Source: Humulus lupulus (lineage: Eukaryota > Streptophyta > Magnoliopsida > Rosales > Cannabaceae). Taken from it: DNA of 64,000 bases. Shown piece after piece: positions 41,375 to 54,100 of the stretch (positions within the stretch are counted from its first letter, which is position 1; each line of letters begins with the position of its first letter). The notes under the pieces are model-generated. The model worked only from the letters and a program-made list of their open reading frames with translations, was not told the DNA's origin and made no database searches. The stretch spans positions 223,445,409 to 223,509,408 of the forward strand of contig NC_084794.1 in assembly GCF_963169125.1 (NCBI RefSeq), given 5' to 3'. The translations under genes were made by a program, and so were the position numbers.

Positions 41375-43990
41375 TGTAGCGTCTCAAAAATCCCTAATGA
41401 GGTTATGTACCTTGGTTAGTGTGTCGGGAGGGCATAAGTGAATATTTATGAAATTATATGATTATAATTGAATATATATGTGATTACATGGATTTAATTA
41501 TTTTTAAGTCCCATTCTTGGTAAACATGGGCATTTTCGTAAATTTAACCCATTGATAGTATATTTGTAATTATATGTTATATGTTGTGTGACCACATTAT
41601 TATGTGGGAATGTGTGAGATTCAACATTGGTGGGTTCCGTCAAGCGAAATTAGCAGAAAGTCACAAAATGAGATATTTAATTCTTGGTTGAAATTGTGGT
41701 ATTAGTTGGGAACTTATATGTTTAGTGATTATTATGGAAATAGAGGGAAATTGTGGTATTATTGCAAATGGTGGTAGATTACTAGGTTTCCCTTGAGGTT
41801 AATTAAGGAAATGTGATGATGGAGGGGTAAAATAGTCTTTAGACCTTAAAATTAGAGAAAACCTTTTCTGAAGGTTTCTTTGTAGGGGTGGAAATTTGGG
41901 TCACGACACGATGACATGACACGACACGACATGATTAAGGTAAACACAAACACGACACGTTTAATAATCGTGTCGTGTTCGTGTTTGAGTTTTTGACACG
42001 TTTAATAATCGTGTCGTGTTCGTGTTTACCTTAATCGTGTCGTGTCATAATCGTGTCGACCCATTTAATAATCATGCCGTGTCATAATCGTGTCAGACAC
42101 GATAACACGAATACTTTACATAGGTTTTCTGATTTTTTTCGTATAATTATGACTAATCGTGTCATAATCGTGTTATCGTGTTCGTGTCGTGTTGACCCGT
42201 TTAATAATCGTGTCGTGTTCGTGTTCGTATTTTTGACACGTTTAATAATCGTGTCGTGTTCGTGTTTACCTTAATCGTGTCGTGTCATAATCGTGTTGAC
42301 ACGAATCTGACACGTTTACACGAATTGCCACCCCTATTTCTTTGTACGGATAAAACATTCCTTCTTATCTATCTTAGTCTTCTTGAGAATTCTAGAGCAC
42401 TAAAACAAAGCAAACGCTTAGTTCTTAATTTCTGAAGCTAATTGAGGATTTTAGGAGGAGTTTAAGCATCAAAGAAGGAAGTAATGGTTGCTTAATCATT
42501 ACTACACTTGGGAAATTAAGATTTAGGAAGAGGTAAGAACTTCTATCCTTATTTTTCAGCTTGTTCACCTTTGTTCTTGAGGGATTTCGATGGTTTTTAG
42601 TTGAATTTTCATAATTGGAGTTTATAGTTGATTTCGATGGATTTATGGGACTTAGAAACATGTTTTCTAAAATATTTAAACTTGAAATTAAGTTGAAAAT
42701 TAGAATTTTGTTTCAATTCTAGAGTTTTATTGAAAAAAATGGATTTTGTTTCAATGCATATTTTAGGTTGAATGTGTGTTTTGAAGTGTGAAATATGGGT
42801 TTGGAATGATTTGGAGTCGATTGGGTTTGAGGTGGTGTTTTGAAAAAACGCAGAATTTCTCTCTGACTTAAACCGGTTGACTGGCCTAGGGGAACCGGTC
42901 GACCGGCTCTCAGTTTTGGGGTTTGGGCCGTTTAGGTTAAAAAATCAACCAGCTTGGGGAATTGGTCGACCGGTTTAAGCTGCCAGGTGGGTTTTGGACT
43001 CCTTTTCATGTGAAATTGAAGGGGGAACCTAGGGGATCTTGGGCCAAGGTTATTGGGACATGTTTAAGCATACTTAAGGTGTACTTTGGGTCTAGTTATG
43101 CTTGCACAAGTTTTGATAAAGTGGAGTTGTGGGGAAAACTAAACCAATGTTATAATGATTGTGACTTAGGGCTATTTCGAGTGCTTGATGGGGATCACAC
43201 CTGGGCTGCTGCATTTAACTTGTTGGAATTCACGTAAGAAAACTTATATATGCACATAGAGCAGGGCATGGCCTGATTATATATGTATATATGTAAAGGT
43301 TTGGTACCTTACATGGATAATTATGTTTGTTTGTGTCATAATTGTTTGTGAGTATACGACAAGAGCCAGAATCAGCAATAAGCATGAAGTATGCAGGCCG
43401 TGATGGCAAGGCCACCTATGGGCTGATGTACACACTCGCCCGGCATAGGTCATAAGCTTGGTGCCCCGATTGCTCGACATAGGCCGTATAAATAGTTTCT
43501 GAATTGAAATGAGGTTGTTTATTACTTATAAAGAAAGCTAGTTGTTGCTTGTATCCGAATGTGATATGTTGTATACCTCTAAAGTTTTCTTGCTGGGCCT
43601 TGACTCACGAGTGCTCTATGGTGCAGGTAAGAGCAAATGGAAAGCAAACCATCCATAAGTTGGAGGGCTTCAGAGCGGTGCATACATGTTTGACCTACTC
43701 AGCCGTCACGGTTGGGGTATTTTGAGGGACTCAGTATAGAAGTCCAAATTTTGTCGCTTAGGTCGACTATATTGTGAACTATGCTTGTAATTATGTTCTA
43801 AACTATGTTGGGATCCCGTGTAAACTCTTTTACAATCTTAATGATAGTTTAAACCTTTTTGTCCAAAATAATTATTTAGTGGATTTCTATTCTAATTTAA
43901 TTACAGTTTTGAGTCCAAACCACTTGATTAGAGGGTTAAGCACAACTTTAAAAACACAGCATGGTGGCTCTAGAGTATTAGGGTGTGATA
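41375..43990 (+). repeat. T9: solo LTR of the T1 family, carrying T10
   Basis: Begins TGTAGCGTCTC and keeps the order of the T1 LTR: GTGTGTCGGGAGGGCATAAG, ACCACATTATTATGTGGGAA, GC-rich palindromes (ACCGGTCGACCGG type, 42870-42985), TTGCTGGGCCTTGACTCAC near 43590, hairpin at 43699-43715, GGGATCCCGTG near 43810. It ends GGGTGTGATA at 43990. Flanks GTGAT (41370-41374) and GCGAT (43991-43995) form a target-site duplication with one mismatch. No internal region remains, so it is a solo LTR inside the T8 LTR. Without T10 it is about 2.15 kb. Confidence 0.85.
41883..42336. mobile_element. T10: short non-autonomous hAT-like element (454 bp)
   Basis: Terminal inverted repeats TAGGGGTGGAAATT and AATTGCCACCCCTA (one mismatch) are flanked by a perfect 8-bp duplication TTTCTTTG (41875-41882 and 42337-42344). 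An 8-bp target and CAGGGGTGGC-like ends are hAT hallmarks. It has no coding capacity. The inside is filled with short repeats of ATCGTGTCGTGT and its complement, and a block of about 60 bp occurs twice (near 41995 and 42233). Confidence 0.9.
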
Positions 43991-43995
43991 GCGAT

Positions 43996-44513
43996 CAAGT
44001 CCATCAAAACTCTAAGAGAACCCTTTTATACTGTAGGCACTATTATTAACTCAAGCCAATAGGATTGCTGCTTTTAAACACATCATTTGGAGCTTAAAAC
44101 ATGTGTCTACACGGACAAGTAAGATGACACATCACTTATCTATATGCAATGCATTTCCTGTCAGGCGATGCGTCGCCTGATGTGGATTGCTGAAACCCTA
44201 AGGTTTCAGGCAATACATCGCCTCCAAAGAGGCGACACAACACCACTTATGCAGGTCCAACTTCTCAACAATGACCTTAAACACCTTCAAATGCTCCTAA
44301 AATTTTTGGGCATCCTTAGATACCTCAATGTATCACTTTGGATGCAAAAACATAATTTTTAAATTTCTACAGTAAAATGTCAAATCTCACATCTTCACTA
44401 TGTGAAATCATTTACTGTTTTACACCTAGCTTGTGTAAGACCACTTAGATTTTGTATTTTAACCAATCCTAAAAATCTTTGCTCGTCCTGCTAATGTTCA
44501 AGACCATGATTAT
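43996..44513 (-). repeat. T8 probable 5' LTR, U3 side, and flank
   Basis: Continues the T8 LTR past T9. The minus strand has a TATA box (TATAAAAGG at 44029-44037) in the right orientation. Two palindromic motifs (GGCGATGCGTCGCC near 44163 and GGCAATACATCGCC near 44211) lie upstream of it. The LTR start and the switch to LINE sequence should be near 44.4-44.5 kb but I could not place them. Confidence 0.5.
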
Positions 44514-44518
44514 CGTCT

Positions 44519-45428
44519 ATGTTGACTGCCTTTTTCGCTACCAACTTAATTTGAGAGATTAAAGGATAAACAAGAAAAGACACCAGGTTTTACGTGGTTC
44601 AGGTTATAAAAGAACCCTAGTCCATGAGTCTCTATTATTTAGTGATTTTAAAGCTTGTGATAACAAGCTTTAATGGTGATTCTTAGGCAGCATATATATT
44701 GCCCAGAATATAGAGTTTCTCTCTTTAAAAAACTGAACACCTTTCAAAGAGATACCCCAGGCCTATTTATAAAGGCTTGGTCATTAATGCTAATCATCTC
44801 CCATTAATATTAGGGTATTAATGTTAACTTAATGCACAAAGGGTTGTGTTACAATAAATATTATGGCCCACACAGATTCTTCAAGGTCCATTGCAGAAAT
44901 CCACACACCAACTTTATGGGGAATATATCTACATCTATCAGGATGTGGTGCACGTTTTCCCATGTCAGGCGGCGTTGTGGGAAATGTCAATTGTCGAGTG
45001 TACGAACTTGACACCACTAATCAAGGATCACCAAAAGTTGTCAGATGATCCTCTCGAGACCCACACCTGTAGTAGATCGATACCTGGCATTACTCTTGGA
45101 CCCGAGGACCGGAATCCTAACTTGGAGAAAGGACAAGTTAGAAGGGCCCTTAGGGGTGTGACATCACTTGGAGACACTCTCTTCCCAAGGAAAGCCCTCG
45201 AATCATGGACTCACATAGATATTTACATCTCGAAGGCCAGCTTGGAATGTGATCTCAATGGGAGACGCCCTCGCCTGGGAGAAGGCCTCGGGACATAACC
45301 TCACTTAGAGGCACTTTCGACTCGGCCGAAATTTTAATATATCAATGAACTCGCATCTCGAGGACTCCATGGCCTATCAATAATTACTCCTATTTTCCAC
45401 GTGTCAGATCATCAAAACATGGACAACA
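44519..45428 (-). repeat. T11 3' LTR (910 bp)
   Basis: The plus strand begins TGTTGACTGCC and ends CATGGACAACA. It is highly similar to 57568-58464. A TATA box on the minus strand (TATAAATA) lies at 44764-44771. Confidence 0.94.
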
Positions 45429-45442
45429 TTTGCCCCCCAAGT
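45429..45442 (-). promoter_or_regulatory. T11 polypurine tract
   Basis: The minus strand reads GACTTGGGGGGCAAA directly before the 3' LTR. Confidence 0.85.
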
Positions 45443-45791
45443 CTTCACTCGTCTTTAGACAGTGGAGACTTAAATTGAGGAGTAATCCAAAAAAGCCTTC
45501 GGGAAGTGACGTTTGGGCTTCCTCTGACTTCTCTAAAAAGTTATTGCCACGTGTTGACTGCCTATTGTTGGTCCCATCAATCTATGCAATTAATGAGAAG
45601 TCCATTCCACTACTTAAAACGTCCATCCCGCACTCTAGGCGTCTTTCCGTTCCATACCCAAGATGACGTTTCCAAAGCCAATGATCACGATCGGTGCCTT
45701 TCTAGAATCTAATCGTTGGATTGCTCTTGATTGCTTACGTCATAGGAAATCTGACAGTCAGGGTGTAGATTCTTCCTCTCCAAGTCTTGAG

Positions 45792-45798
45792 TATAAAA
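45792..45798 (+). promoter_or_regulatory. Candidate promoter of the T11 antisense gene
   Basis: TATAAAA on the plus strand, followed after about 60 bases by a CT-rich leader (CACTCTCTCTTCTTCC) of plant 5' UTR style. It is inside the element, not in the LTR, and points towards the antisense frame. A donor-like GGTAAGC near 46016 hints at a leader intron. Confidence 0.5.
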
Positions 45799-46415
45799 CT
45801 CGATAACCACCTCTCCACAAACACATTTTCCATTCAAAATTTGAACCCCCCCACACACACACTCTCTCTTCTTCCTTAACTCCTCAGTCCTTCAACAGTT
45901 CCAGAATCCCTTATACATGGCTGGACGATTGGTGATAGTCATCATACTTCTGGGTCAACGATAAGCAATTCTTCAGAGTCAGGACTCGCTTCAGCACTTA
46001 CTATCAATTTATCTTGGGTAAGCATTTACTGGCTTCGTGTTTTTGCTAGGTTTAATTTTGGGAGTTTTAGATGCATGATTAGGAGAGGGCTGCTTGTGAT
46101 GCCTTGGGGTGAAGTTTTGACCCCCTACCAGACTTTTTAGGTGCATTTTGGCATTAGGAGTGGCCAAAATGGCCTATTGCCCATCTTGGGTAATTTTTTC
46201 CTTTCTGGACACTCGACCGGAATCTAGAAAATTTCCAGATTCTGGCAGTGTTCATAAGTTCCAGTGGTGTTCTTCAGTGTTGAATTTTCAACCCAAGGAC
46301 ATCCCAAGCCTTTAGAGATTCTTTCTACTCCTTCCTAAACAGTAGTCTTAGGGATTCTCACTTTGACCCATCTTTCCTCGGGACAAGGCGCTAACTACTT
46401 AGTTAGTTATTTGAG

Positions 46416-49408
46416 ATGCCCGAGGAGCTTCACCAACTACATCAACAAGGATTTTACGCTTTCAACACTGAGATCCTCCAAATGGCCCGAGAAGCGAGGC
46501 AGCACCCCGAGAATGGGAAACAAGTGGCTGGTTGTAGCCAAGCCCTTGTAGTACAAGAGAACTCTGACTCGGTGGCAACGAGACCTCTCAGAGCTGGCCT
46601 CTCAGAGGAAGAGGCCAATGCAGGCCCGATGCCATCGGACACCCCTACCGTACCATAGGGTTTGAGGCAGAAGATATCTCGAGCAAACTATGACATCGAG
46701 GCACCATGCAGAAGATCCTTGAAAACTACAGGGTGGATGACAGCAAGATGCTAGAGCGCCTGTCCCAGGAGGATGAGAAGGCACACAAGAGCGCTCACGG
46801 GCTCGGGCCCTGGAGCGCCTCCCGTCTCCAAGCTGTTGCAACCTTGCCACTGCACCAATACTATGTCGACTTCCTCAAATTCTTCGGCATAGCTCCTTTC
46901 CAATTGTCCCCAAATGGATATCGGCCACTAGCAGGGCTTTACATCTTGTACAAGAGGCAAAACTGGCCCACCCCGTCCCCTGCTGAAATATTGTACATCT
47001 ACAACTTTTGATGAAGAAGGGGAAAAAGGTGGATACTACACCTTGATGAAGGGGAAAAGGAGGGGAAAGGTGTACATCTACAATTCTCGAAGAAGGGGAA
47101 AAAGGTGGATACTACACCTTGATGAAGCATACAGTTCTAGGGAGAGGCTACAAAGCTCCGAGCGGCAACGAGAATCACACTCGAGCCTACAAGGACCAAT
47201 TCTTCTAGACGGATAGGTTCCCGACGAGGACCAATCCTACCTTACTCCTAGACTTTGCTAAAGTTAGTAAGCACTTTTGTACTTAAATAATTTAGTATGA
47301 TTGTATTTAGCTCAAAACTTATCCCTGTCTATATCATCTTAATCAAGTCCTTATTGTCGCACCCCTTTCGTTGACTCCTTTGACAAAAGGCTTCGGGTGA
47401 TGAACTCTATTCGTGACGAGGAGTTAGAACTTGCTTTCCTTGTCTTCGATGCCCATCTTCGATAGTATGGGCTGCTGCGGGCGAGACAGAGCATAAGCCG
47501 GTGGTCCTAACCAAATTCTAAGACTCAAAGAAATCTCAGAATGTGGCGAGGCTCAACATGGAGTATATGGTGGCCAAGGGACAACTTCAATATATGCAGC
47601 GCTTTCGCGAGGATCACGCAGAGAGCGTCCTCACCATCAAGGCAGTCACAGAGGCGAATGAAGATGAAGAGATCGAGGTAGAGATCGAGTTAGAGCTCGA
47701 GGCAGGGATTGAGTCATCTTTCATGCCTCAAGGTAAACGTCCAATCATTCTTCATTATGCTAGGCATGTAGGGGAAGGAACTAGTCCTGAACATTCATCA
47801 TTCTCTCCCTTTCTTCTTGAATGCGGCCAATTCTTGAGGCGTCGTTGGTTTGAGGAGGAGTATCAAGACTACCAGGACCTCACGACGTGTTCCTCCATAA
47901 TCCAAGGAGGAAGAGGCACCCTTAAGGCTTCGTGCGTCTTGGAGAGATGACAGCCATGCACGCCACTTGGTCTTGTCAGTATGAAACCAATCTAACGCAG
48001 GAAATGGATCGACTCATATGCGAATTCACCCATTTTGTCCTCCATTTCGAGGAGCCTGATCACGATGGGGATCCCAAGGAGCTTTATACTTGGTCTCACA
48101 TTTTTATCTGTTTTGGTTTCTCTTTCTTTCCTAGAGACTAACCAGTTTGTTTCCTTTGTGTAGAAAGCATGGGCCTCTCCGATCTGGTTCAGTCAAAGCA
48201 TCAAAAGGTGCCAGGGCCTTATGAGATAGGTGCCTCGATAGCCCCAACTGCAGTGCCCACATACACATCCACGGCGACATCTGACCCAGTTGCCCAAGCA
48301 TTCTCTGTAGCTGCTCCACATGTCCCTGCCCTTGACCTCGAGGCCTCCACCCCCCGAGATGAGGGATTCTCTGGGAAAGGTAAGGAAATCCCTTCCAACT
48401 CCCCCCAAGTCAGGATGCCTCAGTTGGTTATCTTCCTGGAACACTATGAAGAGGAGGACCCAGAGGTGCACAGGGAGTTCATCGAGTACTACAACGCCCG
48501 CATCGAGGAGGGCAACGAGAACTGGCCTAGTAGGGAGAATAGGAGATAAGGCCATACCGCTCAGCGCGGAGCTCATGCAAGGACTAGCGGCGTCCCTATG
48601 CGAGATGCCTGCTAGCATCTTCACCCATTATGGTAGCGACAACGAATTTGCACTAGTAGCTAGCAGCCGCCATTCTTCCTTGAGGGTAAGTCTCCTAATT
48701 TCTACCTAAGTTCAGTGTTTATTTCGCTATCTTTTTGACCGATTCGATATTCTTATTTGACAGACTGTGACCTTTAATCAACGGCTCAGGTACCTTGTGC
48801 TGACGTGGTTCCTTGAGCTAAAGAAAGCTCGGGAGGGGCTGGCCCAGGCCCAGGTAGAACTGTCTTAGCTCCAGGATACCGTGGTCCCCCTAGTGGAACA
48901 TTCGTGGCTCCAGAAAGAAGTGGAGGACACAAGGACCCGTGTCCGCGAGGTGGAGGACCTACTGGCTACAGAGTGGTCGAAGATGTCCACTGTGGAGGAG
49001 ACATCCTTTAAGTTGCTAGAAGATGCTACAAGCCGCAGCCAGACCGTGGAGGAGGAGTTGGCCAAAGTCCGGGAAGAGCTCCGGTTGAGTCGGGCGGAGT
49101 CTGTAGCCCGTGCTGATGAGCTGGAGAAAGCCAGGAGAGCCGTCGATGAATTAGCAAAGGACCTCAATGTGATGTTCGAGGATACACTCTTTGTTGCGTG
49201 GCAGAGCAACAGAGACATGGATCTCTCATTCATAGAGGACCTCGACATGAAGACAAAGCTTGAGGCACATCTTGAGGCAGAAAATATATGTGCAACCCAG
49301 GAGAAAGAGGCCTCGGGGGCAGGTCGCATTCCCGAAGGCGATCCTATGATTGAGGTGGTGGTGGAGGTGCCCCCTGGCCTAGGGCCTCAAGAATCTAGTC
49401 CTTTATAA
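46416..49408 (+). pseudogene. T11 antisense gene, Transposase_28-like, coiled-coil
   Basis: A plus-strand gene in the 3' region of T11, opposite to gag-pol. First frame: MPEELHQLHQQGFYAF (46416). A frameshift leads to 46706-47011, which holds LPLHQYYVDFLKFFGIAP and QLSPNGYRPLAGLYILY. This is the signature of the Pfam family called putative gypsy-type transposon (Transposase_28). An acidic stretch (47640-47710) and a low-complexity linker (48169-48549) follow. A Glu/Leu-rich coiled coil comes last (48770-49408, for example EEELAKVREELRLSRAES). An intron of 78 bases (48686-48763, GTAAGT...ACAG) joins the frames SSLR and TVTF in phase. Stops lie near 46657, 47009 and 48868. The role of this gene in Tat elements is not known to me. 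Confidence 0.75.
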
Positions 49409-51184
49409 TTTTTTAACTAAGTAGGCCTGCGTGCCATAGTATATTGGGGTATAGAAAAACAACACTCGAGCCCCCGAGCACAATTGTAACTATTCCGTTT
49501 AACACCATGCAGCTTGCACTACTTGCCATGATTACATCATTATTGCCAAATCCATTTTTTTTATCAACTTATTTTAGTACTTAGACAATTTCCATGCGTT
49601 TAGTGTTGCCCTGTATGCTCGCGGTCCTCGAAAGTAACTTTAACGTTGTTGAGTAGTCACTTGACGCAACCCTATGTCCCCGAGTTCCAACGACTCAGGA
49701 CAGTGCCTGCCTGTGGTACTTCCTGTCAGTGTTCAGACACGCACATGTAGTGTTTCATCTTAGGCTCGAGGTCATAATAGTAACTTTTACACTACGTCAA
49801 GTGAGGGCACTCGACTATCCTCTACCCTCAAGTTCCAACGATTTGGTCTTGGGGAGGTCTTATACTAAAGGGTTCTACCTTAGTGTTCGATTCTTAAGAC
49901 ATTTAGCGTTGCCTTCCAGGCACAATGTCCTTGAAAGTAACTTTAATGTCATCTCGTGTCCCCAAGTTGTGATGACTCGGGGCATTAGAGGGTCATCCAC
50001 ACTAAGCTACCTGCCCCCAGAGACGTGGTCACTGGTGGGCCAGCTTGGGATTCCTGATTTTCCCTCCGAGTGCACAACTCGGGACCTAATCATGTGGAAG
50101 TCATGAATTCAATATCTAGGCCTAGTAGGCTGAGTTCCCCGCCCTTTGACTAGGTAAACCGTGACATTCGAGTTTAAGCACTTGAGGTCGGACACCGAGT
50201 TCCAACGACTCGGACCTCCATTCACATCTCAAGATCATAGGATTGATTAACTACTCCTCGGGTGCAGTGTCCTTGGGAGGTAACATCAGTCCATACTCGT
50301 GCTACTTAGGTTTAGTATCTCACAGAGCATTATTCTTAGGTCTTAAGGTGACTTATGCTAGTGCCTGAGTACCGACGACTCGGGCTTCCGTTCACATCTC
50401 GAGGATTGGGACTTGTTTACTTCCCCCCAAGTGCGCATTGTCCTCGGGAGAGTGTTAAATCCAATCTTGCATTACTTAGATCTTTTTGGCACTGCATTTC
50501 TATTATGCCTTTTAGCTATGGAATCCCGCGACACTAGGGGTGCTTCACTCATCGACTAGCCAATCTCCCCATGTCATGGACTTCCCAGTGCTAAATATTC
50601 GAGACTTACTGAGGACTTAGGCATAACTCCTCGTGCACAATGTCAAAGGGAGGCATCCCAAGTCTGTCTCAGGACCAAGTAAGGAGTACTTGGTCTTCCG
50701 CTCGTATCTCGAGACCAAAGGACTTGATCAGAGCTCCTCAGCCGCAATGTCCACGGGAGGTGATGTAGGTCTATTCTCGCACTACTAAGATTCTGTCTAA
50801 CTTCTAAATGTTGAGCCCTATTCTGCTTGGAACAAAGCTTAGTCACCTAGGCTAGACTCGACTAGTTTCCTAGGTTTTTCTATTCACGGGCTGGCGATAG
50901 TAAGCTTACTCCGCTCGACAAGCTTAGTTTCCTAGGTCGTTCCTTGCGAGGTGTGATGCTGCCCTAACTCCATGCCCCCTAAGTGATCGAAGACTAGTCT
51001 GCATTCACTTGTTCAGGCCAACGAGCGGGTACTCTTATACATAGCATTAACATAATAAAGGAAACCAAAAAATATAAGTAGACAATAAATTTCTTTTTTA
51101 CAGTGTTTTATATACACAATTTCCATTAATGTGCAAGGAGGCTACAAGGGATATTACAAAAATTACCAAGGTTCAATGCTCATA
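49409..51184 (-). repeat. T11 3' untranslated region with degenerate repeats
   Basis: Non-coding stretch between the antisense gene and the end of pol. A module with GTTCCAACGACTCGG recurs in decayed form at about 49684, 49832, 49966, 50199 and 50369. It is linked to phrases such as CGTTCACATCTCGAGG and GTCCTCGGGAGG. Spacing is irregular (134-233 bp). Tat elements are known for repeats in this region that can seed satellites. No gene seen. Confidence 0.65.
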
Positions 51185-54100
51185 TTACTGGTAATACTGG
51201 CGTAGATGCTCGTCATTCCAGGTGTGGGGGATCAACTCCCCACTTAGTCGAGCCAATTTGTATGTCCCTAGACATACAATGCTCTCGACTTGGTATGGGC
51301 CTTCCTAGTTGGGTCCCAGCACTCCTGCACTGGGGTTTCGGGTGGCTTAGAAGACTCTTCGCAACACTAGATCTTCAACCCAAAACTTTCTATCCTTCAC
51401 TTTAAAGTTGAAATACCTGGCTACCTTCTGCTAATAGGACGCTACTCGAAGCTGAGAAGCTTCACGGAGCTCCTCCATGAGGTCCAGGGATTCTCACAGT
51501 AAAGCATGGTTCGCGGTCGGGTCATATGTATCCCATCGGTGCGTGGAGATTACTGCTTCAACTGGGAGCATAGCTTCATATCTATAGGCCATCAAGAATG
51601 GGGAATGGTCGGTGGAGGTCTTGGCAGTGGTGCGGTAACTCCACAATGCCTTAGGCAGTTCCTCAGGCCAGGCGTCTTTCATCTGTTCAAGCCTTTTCTT
51701 TAAGGTGGCCTTAAGCATCTTGTTGACTGCTTCCACCTGCCCATTTTCAAGCGGGTGGGCGATGGAAGAAAAGCTTTTCATGACTCTGTGTCTCTGACAG
51801 AAATCCGTGAACACCTTGCTATCGAACTACAAACCATTGTTGGAGACTATCTTCCTTGGGATCCCTATCTAACACCTTCTTAGAAGTGATAGTAGCGACT
51901 GGTTCAGCCTCAACCCACTTCGTGATAGTAGTAGTAGTCGACCACCACTATTGCATACTTCATTCCTAATTTTCTCGTGGGCAGGGACCCGATAAGGTCG
52001 ATTCCCCAGACCGCGAAGGGTCAATGACTCGTCATCTGAGTAAGCTCATTCGGAGGAGCTCAAGGTATGTTCGCAAAATGTTGGCACATGTCACACTTCT
52101 TGACATAGTCCATAGCATCTCCATTCATGGTGGGCCAGAAGTATCCCTGTCTCAAGATTTTCTTAGCAAGGCTTTGCCCCCCAGCGTGGTCACCGCAAAA
52201 GCCCTAATGTACTTCTCAGAGTATCATGATGGCTTCTTGCTTGGACATGCACCGTAACAGAGGCAACGAATATCCTTGCTTGTACAATGTTTTGTCCATG
52301 ATAATACACTGAGGTGCCTAATAGAGTAGCTTCCGAGCTACCTTCTCATCCTGTGACAACTCCCCTAAGATGAGATATTTTATTATGGGCTCCATCCACC
52401 CGCCTTGGGGCTGGATCGCCTCCACCTCCTTGGGTGCTGAGATACTTGGGGATGACAAGTAGTCGATGGGAACTACATTGATCAGTTCAGCATCCTTGGT
52501 GGTTGCAAGCATGGCCAGGGCGTCAATGTTCGAGTTCTGTTCCCATGGCACTTTCCGAATTGTGAATTTTCTAAAGGCATGCAACATCTCTTGGGTCTTC
52601 GCAAGGTAAGCTGCCATTTTCATTCCTCGGGCCTGGTACTCCCCGAGTACCTAATTAACTACCAGATGCGAGTCACTAAAAATCTCCAGGCCTTCAACTT
52701 TAAGCTAAAGCGCAACTCGAAGACCAGCAATCAGTGCCTCATACTTTCCTTATCGTTGGAAGCATCAAACCCAAATCTTAGGGCATTTTCAACCCTGTGC
52801 CCTTCAGGGGAGACTAAAATGAGCCCTACCCCATTCCCATTTTCATTCGACGACCCATCGACGTACAGTTTCCACGTGGGCCCTTCTATTGCGAGGCTTG
52901 CAGGTTCCTCATGGTTTCTCGTGCACTCAGTGATGAAATCTGCCAGTGCTTGCCCCTTTATGGATGTCCTCGGGAGGTAAGCGATGTCAAACTGGCTGAG
53001 TTTGATAGCCCACTTCAAGAGTCTCCCAGATTACTCTGTCTTTTGGAGGACCTGCCGCAAGGGGTGGTTCGTGAGGACCTTGATGGGATGCGCCTAGAAG
53101 TAAGGCCTCAGCGTTCGGGATGCTACAATCAAGTAGAAGGTCAGCTTTTCCATGAGCGGGTACCTGGCTTCCACACCAAGGAGCCTCTTGCTCACATAGT
53201 ACACTGGATGCTGGACGTGACCTTCTTCGCAGACTAAGGCAGCATTGATGGCACTCTCAGACACAGCCATGTAGAGTAGGAGGGGTTCCTTTTCCATAGG
53301 CTTTGACAGGATGAGAGGGTTCTCCATATGAGCCTTCAGTTGCTAGAACACCTGCTCACATTCCTCCATCCATTCCAATCTCTGTCCTCCTCGAAGGATG
53401 TTAAAGAACGGGATGCATTTGTCCGTTGCCTTGGAGACAATACGACTTTGTGCAGTGATCCTTCCAGTGAGGTTTTGGACATCCTTATGCCTTCGGGGGG
53501 ATGGCATGTCAATCAAGCCTTTAATTTTTTTTGGAGTTTGCCTATATTCCCCGAGCGCTGACGATGAAGCCCAGGAATTTTCCTAAAGCAACACCAAAGG
53601 TTCACTTCTGGGGATTTAGCTTCATCCCAAACTTTCGAAGCACCGAGAACACCTCTGCAAGATCCTTCACGTGGGTGGGGGCCGTGTAGGACTTCACCAG
53701 CATGTCATCCACGTACACCTCCATATTCTGCCTCGACTGCTCTTTAAACATCTTGTTCACGAGCCTTTGGTAGGTGGCCCCAACATTCTTTAGCCCAAAA
53801 GGCATCGCCTTATAACAGTAAACTCCCTTGTCCATTCGGAAGCTTGTGTGCTCTTTGTCCACAACATGCATGGAAATCTAGTTATACCCCGAGTACACAT
53901 CCATGAAGGGCAAAAGTTCATACTCGGAGGTGGCATCGACCATCTGATCGATCTTTGAAAGAGGGAAGCAGACCTTGGGGAAGGCCTTATTTAGGTTGGA
54001 GAAGTCTATGCAAGTCCTCTAGGTGCCATTTGTCTTAGGCACGAGGACTGGATTGGATACCCACACGGGATACTGTGTGTTTTTGAAGAAACCATTCACA

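Noticed and set aside
42962..43237. 91-codon open frame, possible host exon
   Set aside because: It lies within solo LTR T9, is not conserved in other LTRs of the family and shows no recognisable domain.
45430..45712. Two overlapping plus-strand frames upstream of the antisense gene
   Set aside because: They lie before the candidate TATA box and have no domain; I treat them as chance frames.
52579..52980. 133-codon plus-strand open frame in T11
   Set aside because: Opposite strand of the second RNase H domain, which has clear motifs on the minus strand.
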